A stretch of DNA of 64,000 nt, from the NCBI GenBank assembly GCA_027484145.1, contig JAIXUH010000002.1, positions 806,001-870,000 on the forward strand, written 5' to 3'. A program made the position numbers and the translations under genes. The stretch's first letter is position 1. Each line of letters starts with the position of its first letter. The notes beneath the pieces were generated by a model. The model was not told the DNA's origin, did no database searches, and was given only the letters and a program-made list of their open reading frames with translations. The stretch comes from Rhodobacter sp. (GTDB taxonomy: Bacteria; Pseudomonadota; Alphaproteobacteria; Rhodobacterales; Rhodobacteraceae). Positions 30,130-38,732 of this stretch are shown here, piece by piece.

Positions 30130-31871
30130 CAGTGCGAATCCTTGCCCACCGGGTTGCCGCGGCAACCTTTCAGGAAATCGAGATCGGCCCCGGTATCAGC
30201 CCCTTCGACATGCTGCTGGTGAAGCCAGGCATAGCCTGAATCCGGCCGCTCATGGTGCGGCTGCCATTTGGCAAGGCGCGCGGCCAGTTCGGCATCGGAC
30301 ACTTCCAGATGCAGACGGCGGTTGGGCACGTCCAACTCGATCATGTCGCCGTTCTGCACCACGGCGAGCGGGCCACCGGCCGCAGCCTCGGGCGAGGTGT
30401 GCAGGCACACCGTGCCATAAGCTGTGCCCGACATCCGCGCATCGGAAATCCGCACCATATCGGTGATGCCTTTGCGCAGCACCTTCGGCGGCAGCCCCAT
30501 GTTGCCGACCTCGGCCATGCCGGGATAGCCCTTAGGCCCGCAGTTCTTCAGCACCATCACGCAGGTCTCATCGATATCCAGCGCCTCGTCGTTGATCTTG
30601 GCCTTGTAGTCGTCGATATCCTCGAACACGACCGCGCGGCCACGATGCACCATCAGGTGCGGAGACGCGGCGGAGGGTTTGAGGACCGCCCCTTTCGGCG
30701 CAAGGTTGCCTTTCAGCACGACCACGCCGCCCGATTGCGTCAGCGCCTTGTCGGCCGGAAGGATCACGTCGTCGTTGTGGTTCACCACATCCTTGACCTG
30801 ATCCCACATGGTTTCGCCCGAAACGGTCAGCGCGTCCTTGTGCAGCACGCCCATCTCGCCCAGTCGCTTGATGACGACGGGCAGGCCACCGGCATAGAAG
30901 AACTCTTCCATCAGGTACTTGCCCGACGGCATCAGGTTCACGATCGTCGGCACATCGCGCCCGCAGCGATCCCAGTCGTCCAGCGTCAGGTCGATGCCGA
31001 CACGGCCTGCGATGGCCAAAAGGTGGATCACCGCGTTGGTGGAGCCGCCAATGGCCGCGTTGGTGCGGATGGCGTTCTCGAACGCTTCTTTCGTCATCAC
31101 GTCGGATGGCTTCAGATCATCCTTGACCATTTGCACGATGCGCCGCCCCGTCAGGTGCGCCATCACGCGGCGACGGCTGTCCACCGCCGGAATCGCGGCA
31201 TTGCCCGACAGCGCCATCCCCAAAGACTCGGCCATGGAGGCCATGGTGCTGGCGGTGCCCATGGTGTTGCACGACCCCGGAGAGCGCGACATCGACGCCT
31301 CGGCCTCGACGAATTCTTCCTTGGACATCTCGCCCGCCTTCACAGCTTCGGAGAATTTCCACAGATGGGTGCCCGACCCCACGCGTTCATTCTTGTAATA
31401 GCCGTTCAGCATCGGCCCGCCAGTCACGATGATGGACGGAATGTCGGTGCTGGCCGCCCCCATCAAAAGGCTGGGCGTGGTCTTGTCGCAGCCCACCAGC
31501 AGCACGGCGCCATCCATCGGCTGGCCGCGCATCGCCTCTTCGACCTGCATGGCCGCAAGGTTGCGGAACATCATTGCCGTCGGGCGGAAGGCGGATTCGC
31601 TGACGCTGAACACCGGAACCTCGACCGGAAAGCCACCCGCCTCATAGATCCCGTACTTCACCTTTTCCGCCAGATCACGCAGGTGGGCGTTGCAGGGCGT
31701 TAGTTCCGACCACGTGTTCAGAATGCCGATCACCGGACGGCCATCGAACAGGTCCGGCGGCAGGCCCTGATTCTTCATCCAGCCCCGGTGATAGATCGCG
31801 TCCTTGTGCGTTCCGGCGAACCACTTGCGCGACCGCAGATCACGGGGCCATTTGGCGGGCTTGAAGGTCAT
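30129..31871 (-). CDS. IlvD/Edd family sugar-acid dehydratase (L-arabinonate/pentonate dehydratase type)
   Basis: MTFKPAKWPRDLRSRKWFAGTHKDAIYHRGWMKNQGLPPDLFDGRPVIGILNTWSELTPCN...GCDKTTPSLLMGAAS...RSPGSCNTMGTASTM. Confidence 0.9.
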   Translation of the reverse strand: MTFKPAKWPRDLRSRKWFAGTHKDAIYHRGWMKNQGLPPDLFDGRPVIGILNTWSELTPCNAHLRDLAEKVKYGIYEAGGFPVEVPVFSVSESAFRPTAMMFRNLAAMQVEEAMRGQPMDGAVLLVGCDKTTPSLLMGAASTDIPSIIVTGGPMLNGYYKNERVGSGTHLWKFSEAVKAGEMSKEEFVEAEASMSRSPGSCNTMGTASTMASMAESLGMALSGNAAIPAVDSRRRVMAHLTGRRIVQMVKDDLKPSDVMTKEAFENAIRTNAAIGGSTNAVIHLLAIAGRVGIDLTLDDWDRCGRDVPTIVNLMPSGKYLMEEFFYAGGLPVVIKRLGEMGVLHKDALTVSGETMWDQVKDVVNHNDDVILPADKALTQSGGVVVLKGNLAPKGAVLKPSAASPHLMVHRGRAVVFEDIDDYKAKINDEALDIDETCVMVLKNCGPKGYPGMAEVGNMGLPPKVLRKGITDMVRISDARMSGTAYGTVCLHTSPEAAAGGPLAVVQNGDMIELDVPNRRLHLEVSDAELAARLAKWQPHHERPDSGYAWLHQQHVEGADTGADLDFLKGCRGNPVGKDSH

Positions 31872-31878
31872 GTCATCC

Positions 31879-32868
31879 TCACAATGCGTAAACGGCCACG
31901 GCGCCGGTATCGGGCGCAAAGGCAAGCGGGTTGATCAGCGGCAGGCCAAAATCGGGGGCCTCGATTTCGAACACATCGCCACTTTGCGTCTTGATGCCAT
32001 CGGCAAAGGACAGCGTGGCTGTGCCGAACATGTGCACATGCACATCGCCGGGTTGGCAGAACAGCGCGTATTTGAAGTGGTGATGTTCCAGATTGGCCAA
32101 GGTGTGGGACATGTTGGCCTCGCCGCTCAGGAACGGCTTTTCCCAGATCACCGCGCCATTGCGGCGGATGCGGCTCGTGCCGCGCACATCCTGCGGGGCC
32201 GCGCCAAGCCGGATTTCGGGGCCGTATGAGGCGACGCGAAGCTTGGAATGCGCCAGCCACAGGTAATTCACCCGCTCGGTTACATGGTCGGAAAACTCAT
32301 TGCCAAGCGCAAAGCCAAGGCGGCAAGGCGTGCCATCCGGCGCAATCACATAAATGCCCGCCAGTTCCGGCTCCTCGCCGCCATCCTCGGCAAAGCCGGG
32401 GGCGGTCAGTGGAGCGCCGGGGGCCACGGCAGCATGGCCGTTGCCCTTGTAGAACCATTCGGGCTGCGCGCCGATCTGGCCTGCGGCGGGCCGCCCGCCT
32501 TCCAGCCCCATGCGGAACATGCGCATCGAGTCAGTCAGGGTTTCTGCCCCTTCCAGCTTGGCATGCATCGCGTCACGCGCGGCGGCAGAACCAAGGTGCG
32601 TCAGCCCCGTGCCGGTCACATGCAGGTGCGCGGGGTCGGCATGGGTGATCGGCAGCACAAGGCGGCCCGCGGCGGCAAGGGCGGGCAGATCGACGCCTTC
32701 CCCCTGCCCGCGCGCCGCGATCACATCGGCCAAGGGGCGGCGGTGGCTTGCCGCCTCCATCGCCAGATCATGCACCGTCGCACCGGGAATTGTGTAGGCG
32801 ACGTCGCCCTTGCGGAAGATGGCCTGAACGCCGCCATCAGGGCGCTTTGCTTGGGAAAGGAACATCAT
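31879..32868 (-). CDS. AraD1 family protein (GguC-like; probable 2-keto-3-deoxy-L-arabonate dehydratase)
   Basis: 329 aa MMFLSQAKRPDGGVQAIFRKGDVAYTIPGATVHDLAMEAA...CRLGFALGNEFSDHVTERVNYLWLAHSKLR; gguABC-like context. Confidence 0.8.
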   Translation of the reverse strand: MMFLSQAKRPDGGVQAIFRKGDVAYTIPGATVHDLAMEAASHRRPLADVIAARGQGEGVDLPALAAAGRLVLPITHADPAHLHVTGTGLTHLGSAAARDAMHAKLEGAETLTDSMRMFRMGLEGGRPAAGQIGAQPEWFYKGNGHAAVAPGAPLTAPGFAEDGGEEPELAGIYVIAPDGTPCRLGFALGNEFSDHVTERVNYLWLAHSKLRVASYGPEIRLGAAPQDVRGTSRIRRNGAVIWEKPFLSGEANMSHTLANLEHHHFKYALFCQPGDVHVHMFGTATLSFADGIKTQSGDVFEIEAPDFGLPLINPLAFAPDTGAVAVYAL

Positions 32869-34064
32869 TTGCTCTTGTTGTAGACGTCAAAAATGACGGC
32901 GGCCAAAAGCACAAGGCCCTTGATCACCTGCTGATAGTCGATGCCGATGCCAAGGATCGACATGCCGTTGTTCATCACACCCATGATCAGGGCGCCCACG
33001 ACAACGCCCACGATCTTGCCCGAACCGCCCGTCATCGACGCGCCACCGATGAACACGGCCGCAATCACATCCAGCTCGAACCCGACCCCAGCCTTGGGGG
33101 TAGAAGAGTTCAGGCGCGCCGCCACGATCATGCCCGCCAGCGCCGCCAGCACGCCCATGTTCACAAAGCAGAAGAACACCAGCCGTTCGGTCTTGATCCC
33201 CGACAGCTTGGCCGCCTTTTCGTTGCCACCAAGCGCATAGATGCGGCGGCCAGACGTGGTTTGCTCGGTGAAGAAGGCATAGATTACCGTCAGCACCGCC
33301 AGCACCATCAGCACGTTGGGCAGGCCGCGGAAGATCGCCAGCTTATAGCCCACAAAGATCAGCGCGCCCGCCACGATGGCGTTTCGGATCCAGAACACGG
33401 TGGTGGGTTCCGGCGTAATGCCGAACGAGGCATCGCGCTGCCGTTTCTGCCAGCCGGTCCAGATCACCACCACAGCGGCAATCAGCACGATCAACAGGCC
33501 CGTGCCGTTCAACCGCTCCATCCCCAGTGCCACCTGATCGGCGTCACCAAACAAATCCGGCAGGAACCCCGTCGACAGCGCCTGAAACGACTTGGGAAAT
33601 GGCCCGATGTTCTGGCCGTTCAGCAACCATAGCGTCAGGCCGCGAAACACCAGCATCCCGGCCAAGGTCACGATGAACGACGGAATCCGCCAGAAGGCCA
33701 CCCAATAGCCCTGGGCCGCACCAATCAGGCCACCCACGATCAGACAGGTCGGGATCACGGCAATCACCGGCCAGCCCAGATTCACCGTCAGCACCGCCGC
33801 CACGGCCCCGGTAAAGCCCACGACCGAGCCCACCGACAGGTCGATATGCCCCGCCACGATCACCAGCAGCATCCCCAACGCCATGATGATGACGTAAGAG
33901 TTCTGCAAGAACAGGTTGGTGATGTTCTGCGCGGACAGGAAATCCACGTCGATGGTGGCGCGCACAATCACGGTAAAGAAGAACACGATGGCGACCAGCG
34001 CCATGATCATTCCGTATTCGCGCAGGTGGCTGCCCATATAGCCTTTGTTGTTTGCCTCAGACAT
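32865..34064 (-). CDS. gguB: Sugar ABC transporter permease (GguB-like)
   Basis: Multi-TM; GMLLVIVAGHIDLSVGSVVGFTGAVAAVL; downstream of the ATPase gene. Confidence 0.88.
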   Translation of the reverse strand: MSEANNKGYMGSHLREYGMIMALVAIVFFFTVIVRATIDVDFLSAQNITNLFLQNSYVIIMALGMLLVIVAGHIDLSVGSVVGFTGAVAAVLTVNLGWPVIAVIPTCLIVGGLIGAAQGYWVAFWRIPSFIVTLAGMLVFRGLTLWLLNGQNIGPFPKSFQALSTGFLPDLFGDADQVALGMERLNGTGLLIVLIAAVVVIWTGWQKRQRDASFGITPEPTTVFWIRNAIVAGALIFVGYKLAIFRGLPNVLMVLAVLTVIYAFFTEQTTSGRRIYALGGNEKAAKLSGIKTERLVFFCFVNMGVLAALAGMIVAARLNSSTPKAGVGFELDVIAAVFIGGASMTGGSGKIVGVVVGALIMGVMNNGMSILGIGIDYQQVIKGLVLLAAVIFDVYNKSK

Positions 34065-35593
34065 TACGCTGCTTTCCCCGTGCTGTTCAGGATCATGGCC
34101 ATGATGCGCTCTTGCGTCGCCTCTGCGCGGGACAACTCGCCCACGATCCGGCCTTCGTTCATCACATAGATGCGGTCACACATGCCCAGAAGTTCGGGCA
34201 TCTCGCTGCTGATCATCACGATGCTCCGGCCATCAGCGGCCAGTTGGTTCATGATGTTATAGATTTCGAACTTGGCACCCACGTCGATGCCACGCGTCGG
34301 CTCATCCAAAATCAGAACCTGAGGATCGGTGAACAACCACTTGGACAAGACCACTTTTTGCTGGTTGCCGCCCGACAGGTTCATCACCTTTTGGTGCACC
34401 CCCGGCGTGCGGATCGCCATGGCCTTGCGGTAACCTTCGGCCACCTGCGCCTCGCGCCCGTGGCTGATGATGCCGCGCGCCGCGATCCCGGCAAGGTTGG
34501 CAAGGCTGATGTTGCGTAGGATCGGCTCCTCAAGGATCAGGCCAAGCGCCTTGCGGTCCTCGGTCACATAGGCCAGCCCCGCATCCACCGCCTTTGCCAC
34601 GGTCGAGGTATCAACGACCTTGCCGCCCATCGACACGGTGCCCGTGATATTGCGGCCATAGCTGCGGCCAAACAGGCTCATGGCCAGTTCGGTGCGCCCG
34701 GCACCCATCAGGCCCGCGATCCCCACGATCTCGCCCTTGCGCACACTCAGCGCGGCATCGCGGATCATCTGGCGGCCCTTTTGCTCCGGGTGCCAGACGT
34801 TCCAGCCCTGCACCTGCAACAGAACTTCGCCGATCTTCGGCGTGCGCTCAGGGTAACGGTGCGCCATATCGCGGCCCACCATATCGCGGATGATGCGGTC
34901 TTCGGAAATCTCGTCGCGGTTCAGCGTCGACACCGTGGTGCCATCGCGGATAATCGTGATGCGGTCGGCCACGCGGCCGATTTCGTTCAGCTTGTGGCTG
35001 ATGATGATGCTGGTCACGCCCTGCGCTTTCAATTCCAGCAGCAGGTCCAAAAGCTTTTGGCTGTCGTTTTCCTGCAAGGCGGCGGTGGGTTCGTCCAAAA
35101 TCAGCAGGCGCACATCCTTGGCCAGCGCCTTGGCAATCTCGATCAGTTGCTGCTTGCCCACGCCCAGCTTGCCGACCTGCGTGCCCGGCGGTTCATCAAG
35201 CCCCACCTTGCCCAGCAAATCGCGTGTTTTGGCAAAGGCTTGCGGCCAGTTGATCACACCGTTCTTCGCCACTTCGTTGCCCAGAAACAGGTTCTCGGCA
35301 ATCGAAAGCAGCGGCACCAGCGCAAGTTCCTGATGGATGATAATGATGCCCTCACGCTCAGAGTCCGAGATGGACCTCATCTGCAGTGTGCGGCCTTCGT
35401 AAATGATGTCGCCTTCATAGCTGCCATGCGGGTAAACCCCCGACAGCACCTTCATCAGCGTTGATTTTCCGGCCCCGTTCTCGCCGCAGATCGCATGAAT
35501 CTCGCCGGCTTCCACGTTCAGGTTCACCTGATCCAAGGCGCGTACGCCCGGAAACAGTTTGCAGATGCCACGCATCTCAAGAAGGGTCGCCAT
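34064..35593 (-). CDS. gguA: Sugar ABC transporter ATP-binding protein, double ATPase (GguA-like)
   Basis: [57 protein letters not shown]...[36 protein letters not shown]. Confidence 0.93.
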   Translation of the reverse strand: MATLLEMRGICKLFPGVRALDQVNLNVEAGEIHAICGENGAGKSTLMKVLSGVYPHGSYEGDIIYEGRTLQMRSISDSEREGIIIIHQELALVPLLSIAENLFLGNEVAKNGVINWPQAFAKTRDLLGKVGLDEPPGTQVGKLGVGKQQLIEIAKALAKDVRLLILDEPTAALQENDSQKLLDLLLELKAQGVTSIIISHKLNEIGRVADRITIIRDGTTVSTLNRDEISEDRIIRDMVGRDMAHRYPERTPKIGEVLLQVQGWNVWHPEQKGRQMIRDAALSVRKGEIVGIAGLMGAGRTELAMSLFGRSYGRNITGTVSMGGKVVDTSTVAKAVDAGLAYVTEDRKALGLILEEPILRNISLANLAGIAARGIISHGREAQVAEGYRKAMAIRTPGVHQKVMNLSGGNQQKVVLSKWLFTDPQVLILDEPTRGIDVGAKFEIYNIMNQLAADGRSIVMISSEMPELLGMCDRIYVMNEGRIVGELSRAEATQERIMAMILNSTGKAA

Positions 35594-35627
35594 TGCCGCC
35601 CTACTCCCCCTTCAGGAAATACCCATC

Positions 35628-35657
35628 CCGCCGCCACCGGATCACCGGGGCGGCGGG
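35628..35657 (-). other. Intra-operon hairpin between chvE and gguA
   Basis: CCCGCCGCCaCCGG atca CCGGgGCGGCGGG. Confidence 0.55.
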
Positions 35658-35674
35658 CGGGCCTTGATGTCAGC

Positions 35675-36748
35675 TTATTTCAGCTGGTCAGCGGTGTAAT
35701 AGCCCGAACCGACGAGAAGCTCTTCGTAGTTCGACACATCCACCGGCAGCGGCTCCAGCAGATAGGACGGAACCACTTTCACGCCGTTGTCATAGGTCGA
35801 GGTATCGTTGATCTCCGGCTCGGACCCGGTCAGCAGGGCATCAACCATTTTCACGGTGACGCCAGCCAAGGCACGGGTATCCTTGAAGATCGTCGAATAC
35901 TGCTCGCCCGCGATCATCGACTTGACCGATGGGATTTCGGCGTCTTGGCCGGTCACGATCGGCATCTTCAGATCGCCCGAGCCATAGCCCACGCCCTTGA
36001 CCGACGACAGGATGCCGATCGACAGCCCGTCATAGGGCGACAGCGCGCCGTGCAGCGTCTTGTCACCATAGTTGGCGGACAGCAGGTTATCCATGCGGGC
36101 CTGTGCCACAGCACCATCCCAACGCAGCGTGCCGACCACGTCCATGCCCATCTGGCCCGACGGAATGGCAATCTCGCCCGAGTCGATCATCGGCTGCAGA
36201 ACCGACATCGCCCCGTTGTAGAAGAAGAAGGCGTTGTTGTCGTCGGGCGAGCCGCCGAACAGTTCCACGTTCCACGGCTTCGCATCCGGGAAGCGCTCTT
36301 TCAGGCCTTTCACAAGCGATTCAGCCTGTTGCACGCCAACCTTGAAGTTGTCGAAGGTGGCATAATAGTCGACGTTACCGCTGTCGCGGATCAGGCGGTC
36401 ATAGGCGATGACCTTGATCCCCGAGGCTGCAGCGTTGTCCAGCGCGTTCGACAGCGTGGTGCCGTCAATGGCGGCAATGACCAGAACCTTCACACCCTTG
36501 GTGATCATGTTCTCGATCTGGGCCAACTGGTTCGGGATATCATCTTCTGCATACTGCAGGTCGGTGCCATAGCCCGCTTCGGTGAACTGCTTCACCATCG
36601 AATCGCCGTCCGAAATCCAGCGGGCCGACGATTTGGTGGGCATCGAAATGCCGATCGTGCCCTTGTCCTGTGCCATGACAGGGCTGAAGGCCAGCGTTGT
36701 GGCAAGACCAGTGGCCAGCGCCAGCATGGTGCGTCTTGAGAAATTCAT
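35675..36748 (-). CDS. chvE: Periplasmic multiple-sugar-binding protein (ChvE-like)
   Basis: [82 protein letters not shown]. Confidence 0.92.
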   Translation of the reverse strand: MNFSRRTMLALATGLATTLAFSPVMAQDKGTIGISMPTKSSARWISDGDSMVKQFTEAGYGTDLQYAEDDIPNQLAQIENMITKGVKVLVIAAIDGTTLSNALDNAAASGIKVIAYDRLIRDSGNVDYYATFDNFKVGVQQAESLVKGLKERFPDAKPWNVELFGGSPDDNNAFFFYNGAMSVLQPMIDSGEIAIPSGQMGMDVVGTLRWDGAVAQARMDNLLSANYGDKTLHGALSPYDGLSIGILSSVKGVGYGSGDLKMPIVTGQDAEIPSVKSMIAGEQYSTIFKDTRALAGVTVKMVDALLTGSEPEINDTSTYDNGVKVVPSYLLEPLPVDVSNYEELLVGSGYYTADQLK

Positions 36749-36855
36749 TCCGTTTCCTCCCGAAGTGAAAAGCATTCGCTTTTGGTCCAAGGCATTTGGG
36801 CCGGACGCGCCACTCTTGACGCGCGCTTGCATGGCTGTCAAATGATGAAAATGCG

Positions 36856-36875
36856 ACGAAACATAAGGTTTTCGT
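36856..36875. promoter_or_regulatory. Candidate LysR operator between chvE and lysR
   Basis: ACGAAA-N8-TTTCGT, 1 bp before the LysR ATG. Confidence 0.45.
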
Positions 36876-36876
36876 T

Positions 36877-37833
36877 ATGATTCAACCCCGAAGTGCCGCG
36901 TCCCCCTCCCTGCGCGGGCTGAAACTGACCCATCTGCGCCTGATGGCCGAATTGCACGGCACCGGCCAGCTTGGCTTTGCCGCCGAAAAGCTGGGGCTGG
37001 CGCAACCGGCCGCCTCGCGCCTGCTGGCCGAGGTCGAGCGCATCGTCGGCCACCCGCTGCACGAACGCGATGGCCGGGGCCTGCGGCTGACACAGGCCGG
37101 GGTAGCCCTTGCCCGGCGCGCGGCACGTATCGATCTGGAACTGCATGATGCCGCCCGCGAAATTGCCGAAGCCGTTTCAGGCGAAGAGGGGCATGTGCGC
37201 ATCGGGTCGGTCACCGGGCCTGCACTGAACCACGTGCTGCCCGCCCTGAACGACACACGCCTCGCCTCGCCCAATGTGTCGGTCGAGGTGACGGTGGGCA
37301 CGTCTGATCTGTTGTGCGACCAGATGTTGTCGGGCCGCATCGACTTTGCCCTTGGCCGCCTGAATGACCCGTCGCTGGCGCAAAGCCTGAGCATTCAGAT
37401 GATCGGCGACGAACCTCTTGCGCTGATCGTGCGGCGCGGCCACCCGCTGCTGATGCGCCCCACTCTGACCCCGGCCGATACATTGGCGCATGACTGGGTG
37501 CTGCCCGAGGATGAAACCCTGCTGACCAAGACCGTGTTTCAGCGCCTTGGCGCACTTGGCCTGCCCTTGCCACGGCGGCAGGTCTCTACCTCATCCTTCC
37601 TTTTCACGCTGGCGCTTTTGCAAGACAGCAATGCCATCGCCCCCTTGGCCGAGCCTGTGGCGGAAAGCTTTGCCAAGGGCCCGTCGATGCCCTTTGTGCA
37701 ATTGCCGGTCGACATGGGGCTGCGGGTGGGCGCCTTTGGCCTGATCCGGCGGCGCAATGCCGACCTGCCCCCGGCAGCGGCACGGCTGGCCGCGCGCATT
37801 CTGGCGGCATCCTTGGCGGGAACGTACGCCTAG
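36877..37833 (+). CDS. LysR family regulator (GbpR-like by divergent chvE context)
   Basis: LRLMAELHGTGQLGFAAEKLGLAQPAASRLLAEVERIVGHPLHERDGRGLRLTQAG. Confidence 0.88.
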   Translation: MIQPRSAASPSLRGLKLTHLRLMAELHGTGQLGFAAEKLGLAQPAASRLLAEVERIVGHPLHERDGRGLRLTQAGVALARRAARIDLELHDAAREIAEAVSGEEGHVRIGSVTGPALNHVLPALNDTRLASPNVSVEVTVGTSDLLCDQMLSGRIDFALGRLNDPSLAQSLSIQMIGDEPLALIVRRGHPLLMRPTLTPADTLAHDWVLPEDETLLTKTVFQRLGALGLPLPRRQVSTSSFLFTLALLQDSNAIAPLAEPVAESFAKGPSMPFVQLPVDMGLRVGAFGLIRRRNADLPPAAARLAARILAASLAGTYA

Positions 37834-38732
37834 CCCGGCGTCCGCGCCGCGCCCGTGCGTTCGATGATGTCCACGTGGTGCGACCCGGATTGCCCGCCAT
37901 CCACCCGCATGATGCCGGTCACCGGGGCCACATCGGAATAATCGCGCCCATACCCCACAATCAGATGGTCGCCCCCCACAAAGCAGCGGTTGGTCGGGTC
38001 ATATTCAACCCAGCCCATCCGCGTGCCGGTCCAGGCCCGCACCCAGGCGTGCATGGCATCTGCCCCCTCCAGTCGCTTCATGCCGGGGGGTGGTTCAGTG
38101 CGCAAATAACCGGCGGCATAGGCCGCAGGCACGCCCAAGGCGCGCAAGCCCCCGATCATGATCTGCGCGAAATCCTGACAGACCCCGCGCCGTGCGGCAA
38201 AGGCCTCGGCAGGCGGGGTGTCGACCTCGGTCGCCTCGGCATCAAAGGTCATAGCGGCATGGATCGCCTCACCCAACTGCGCCACGGTTTCCTGCACCGT
38301 CACCGCCCCCGCGCAGGCAGCACGGGAAAATTCCGAAATCGCAGCATCCCCCGGAATGCGGGGCGAGGCCAGCACGAAATGGTGCGGGGCATCGGCCCCG
38401 ATCCCTTCATAAGCGTCGATCTCATCGGCCAGGGCCGCGCGGGCGGGCGTGAAATCAAGGCCATCCTCGCTGGCCTTGCGTTCCACGACCGCCGTCAGCG
38501 TCAGCTTCAACTCGGTCAGCCCCGGCGGCATGGCGGCTTCAATCACTTGGGTGCCGAAGAAATCGGCAAAGGACAGTTGCTCGACCGGTTCGGGATGGAT
38601 CGCCACCTCGAACTGCGTCACCCGCTGCACCCCCGCCACATCGGCGGGCATCACGCGGAACAATTGCCGCCCGCTGCCGGTGGGGCGGTCAAAGTCGTAA
38701 TGCACCGTCATGCGCAGGTCATAGACTGTCAC
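37830..38732 (-). CDS. Transglutaminase family protein
   Basis: MTVYDLRMTVHYDFDRPTGSGRQLFRVMPADVAGVQRVTQFEVAIHP...ARRGVCQDFAQIMIGGLRALGVPAAYAAGYLRT...AMHAWVRAWTGTRMGWVEYDPTN. Confidence 0.92.
   Translation of the reverse strand: MTVYDLRMTVHYDFDRPTGSGRQLFRVMPADVAGVQRVTQFEVAIHPEPVEQLSFADFFGTQVIEAAMPPGLTELKLTLTAVVERKASEDGLDFTPARAALADEIDAYEGIGADAPHHFVLASPRIPGDAAISEFSRAACAGAVTVQETVAQLGEAIHAAMTFDAEATEVDTPPAEAFAARRGVCQDFAQIMIGGLRALGVPAAYAAGYLRTEPPPGMKRLEGADAMHAWVRAWTGTRMGWVEYDPTNRCFVGGDHLIVGYGRDYSDVAPVTGIMRVDGGQSGSHHVDIIERTGAARTPG

Noticed and set aside
30252-31703. 483-aa plus-strand ORF
   Set aside because: Antisense shadow of the IlvD/Edd-type dehydratase.
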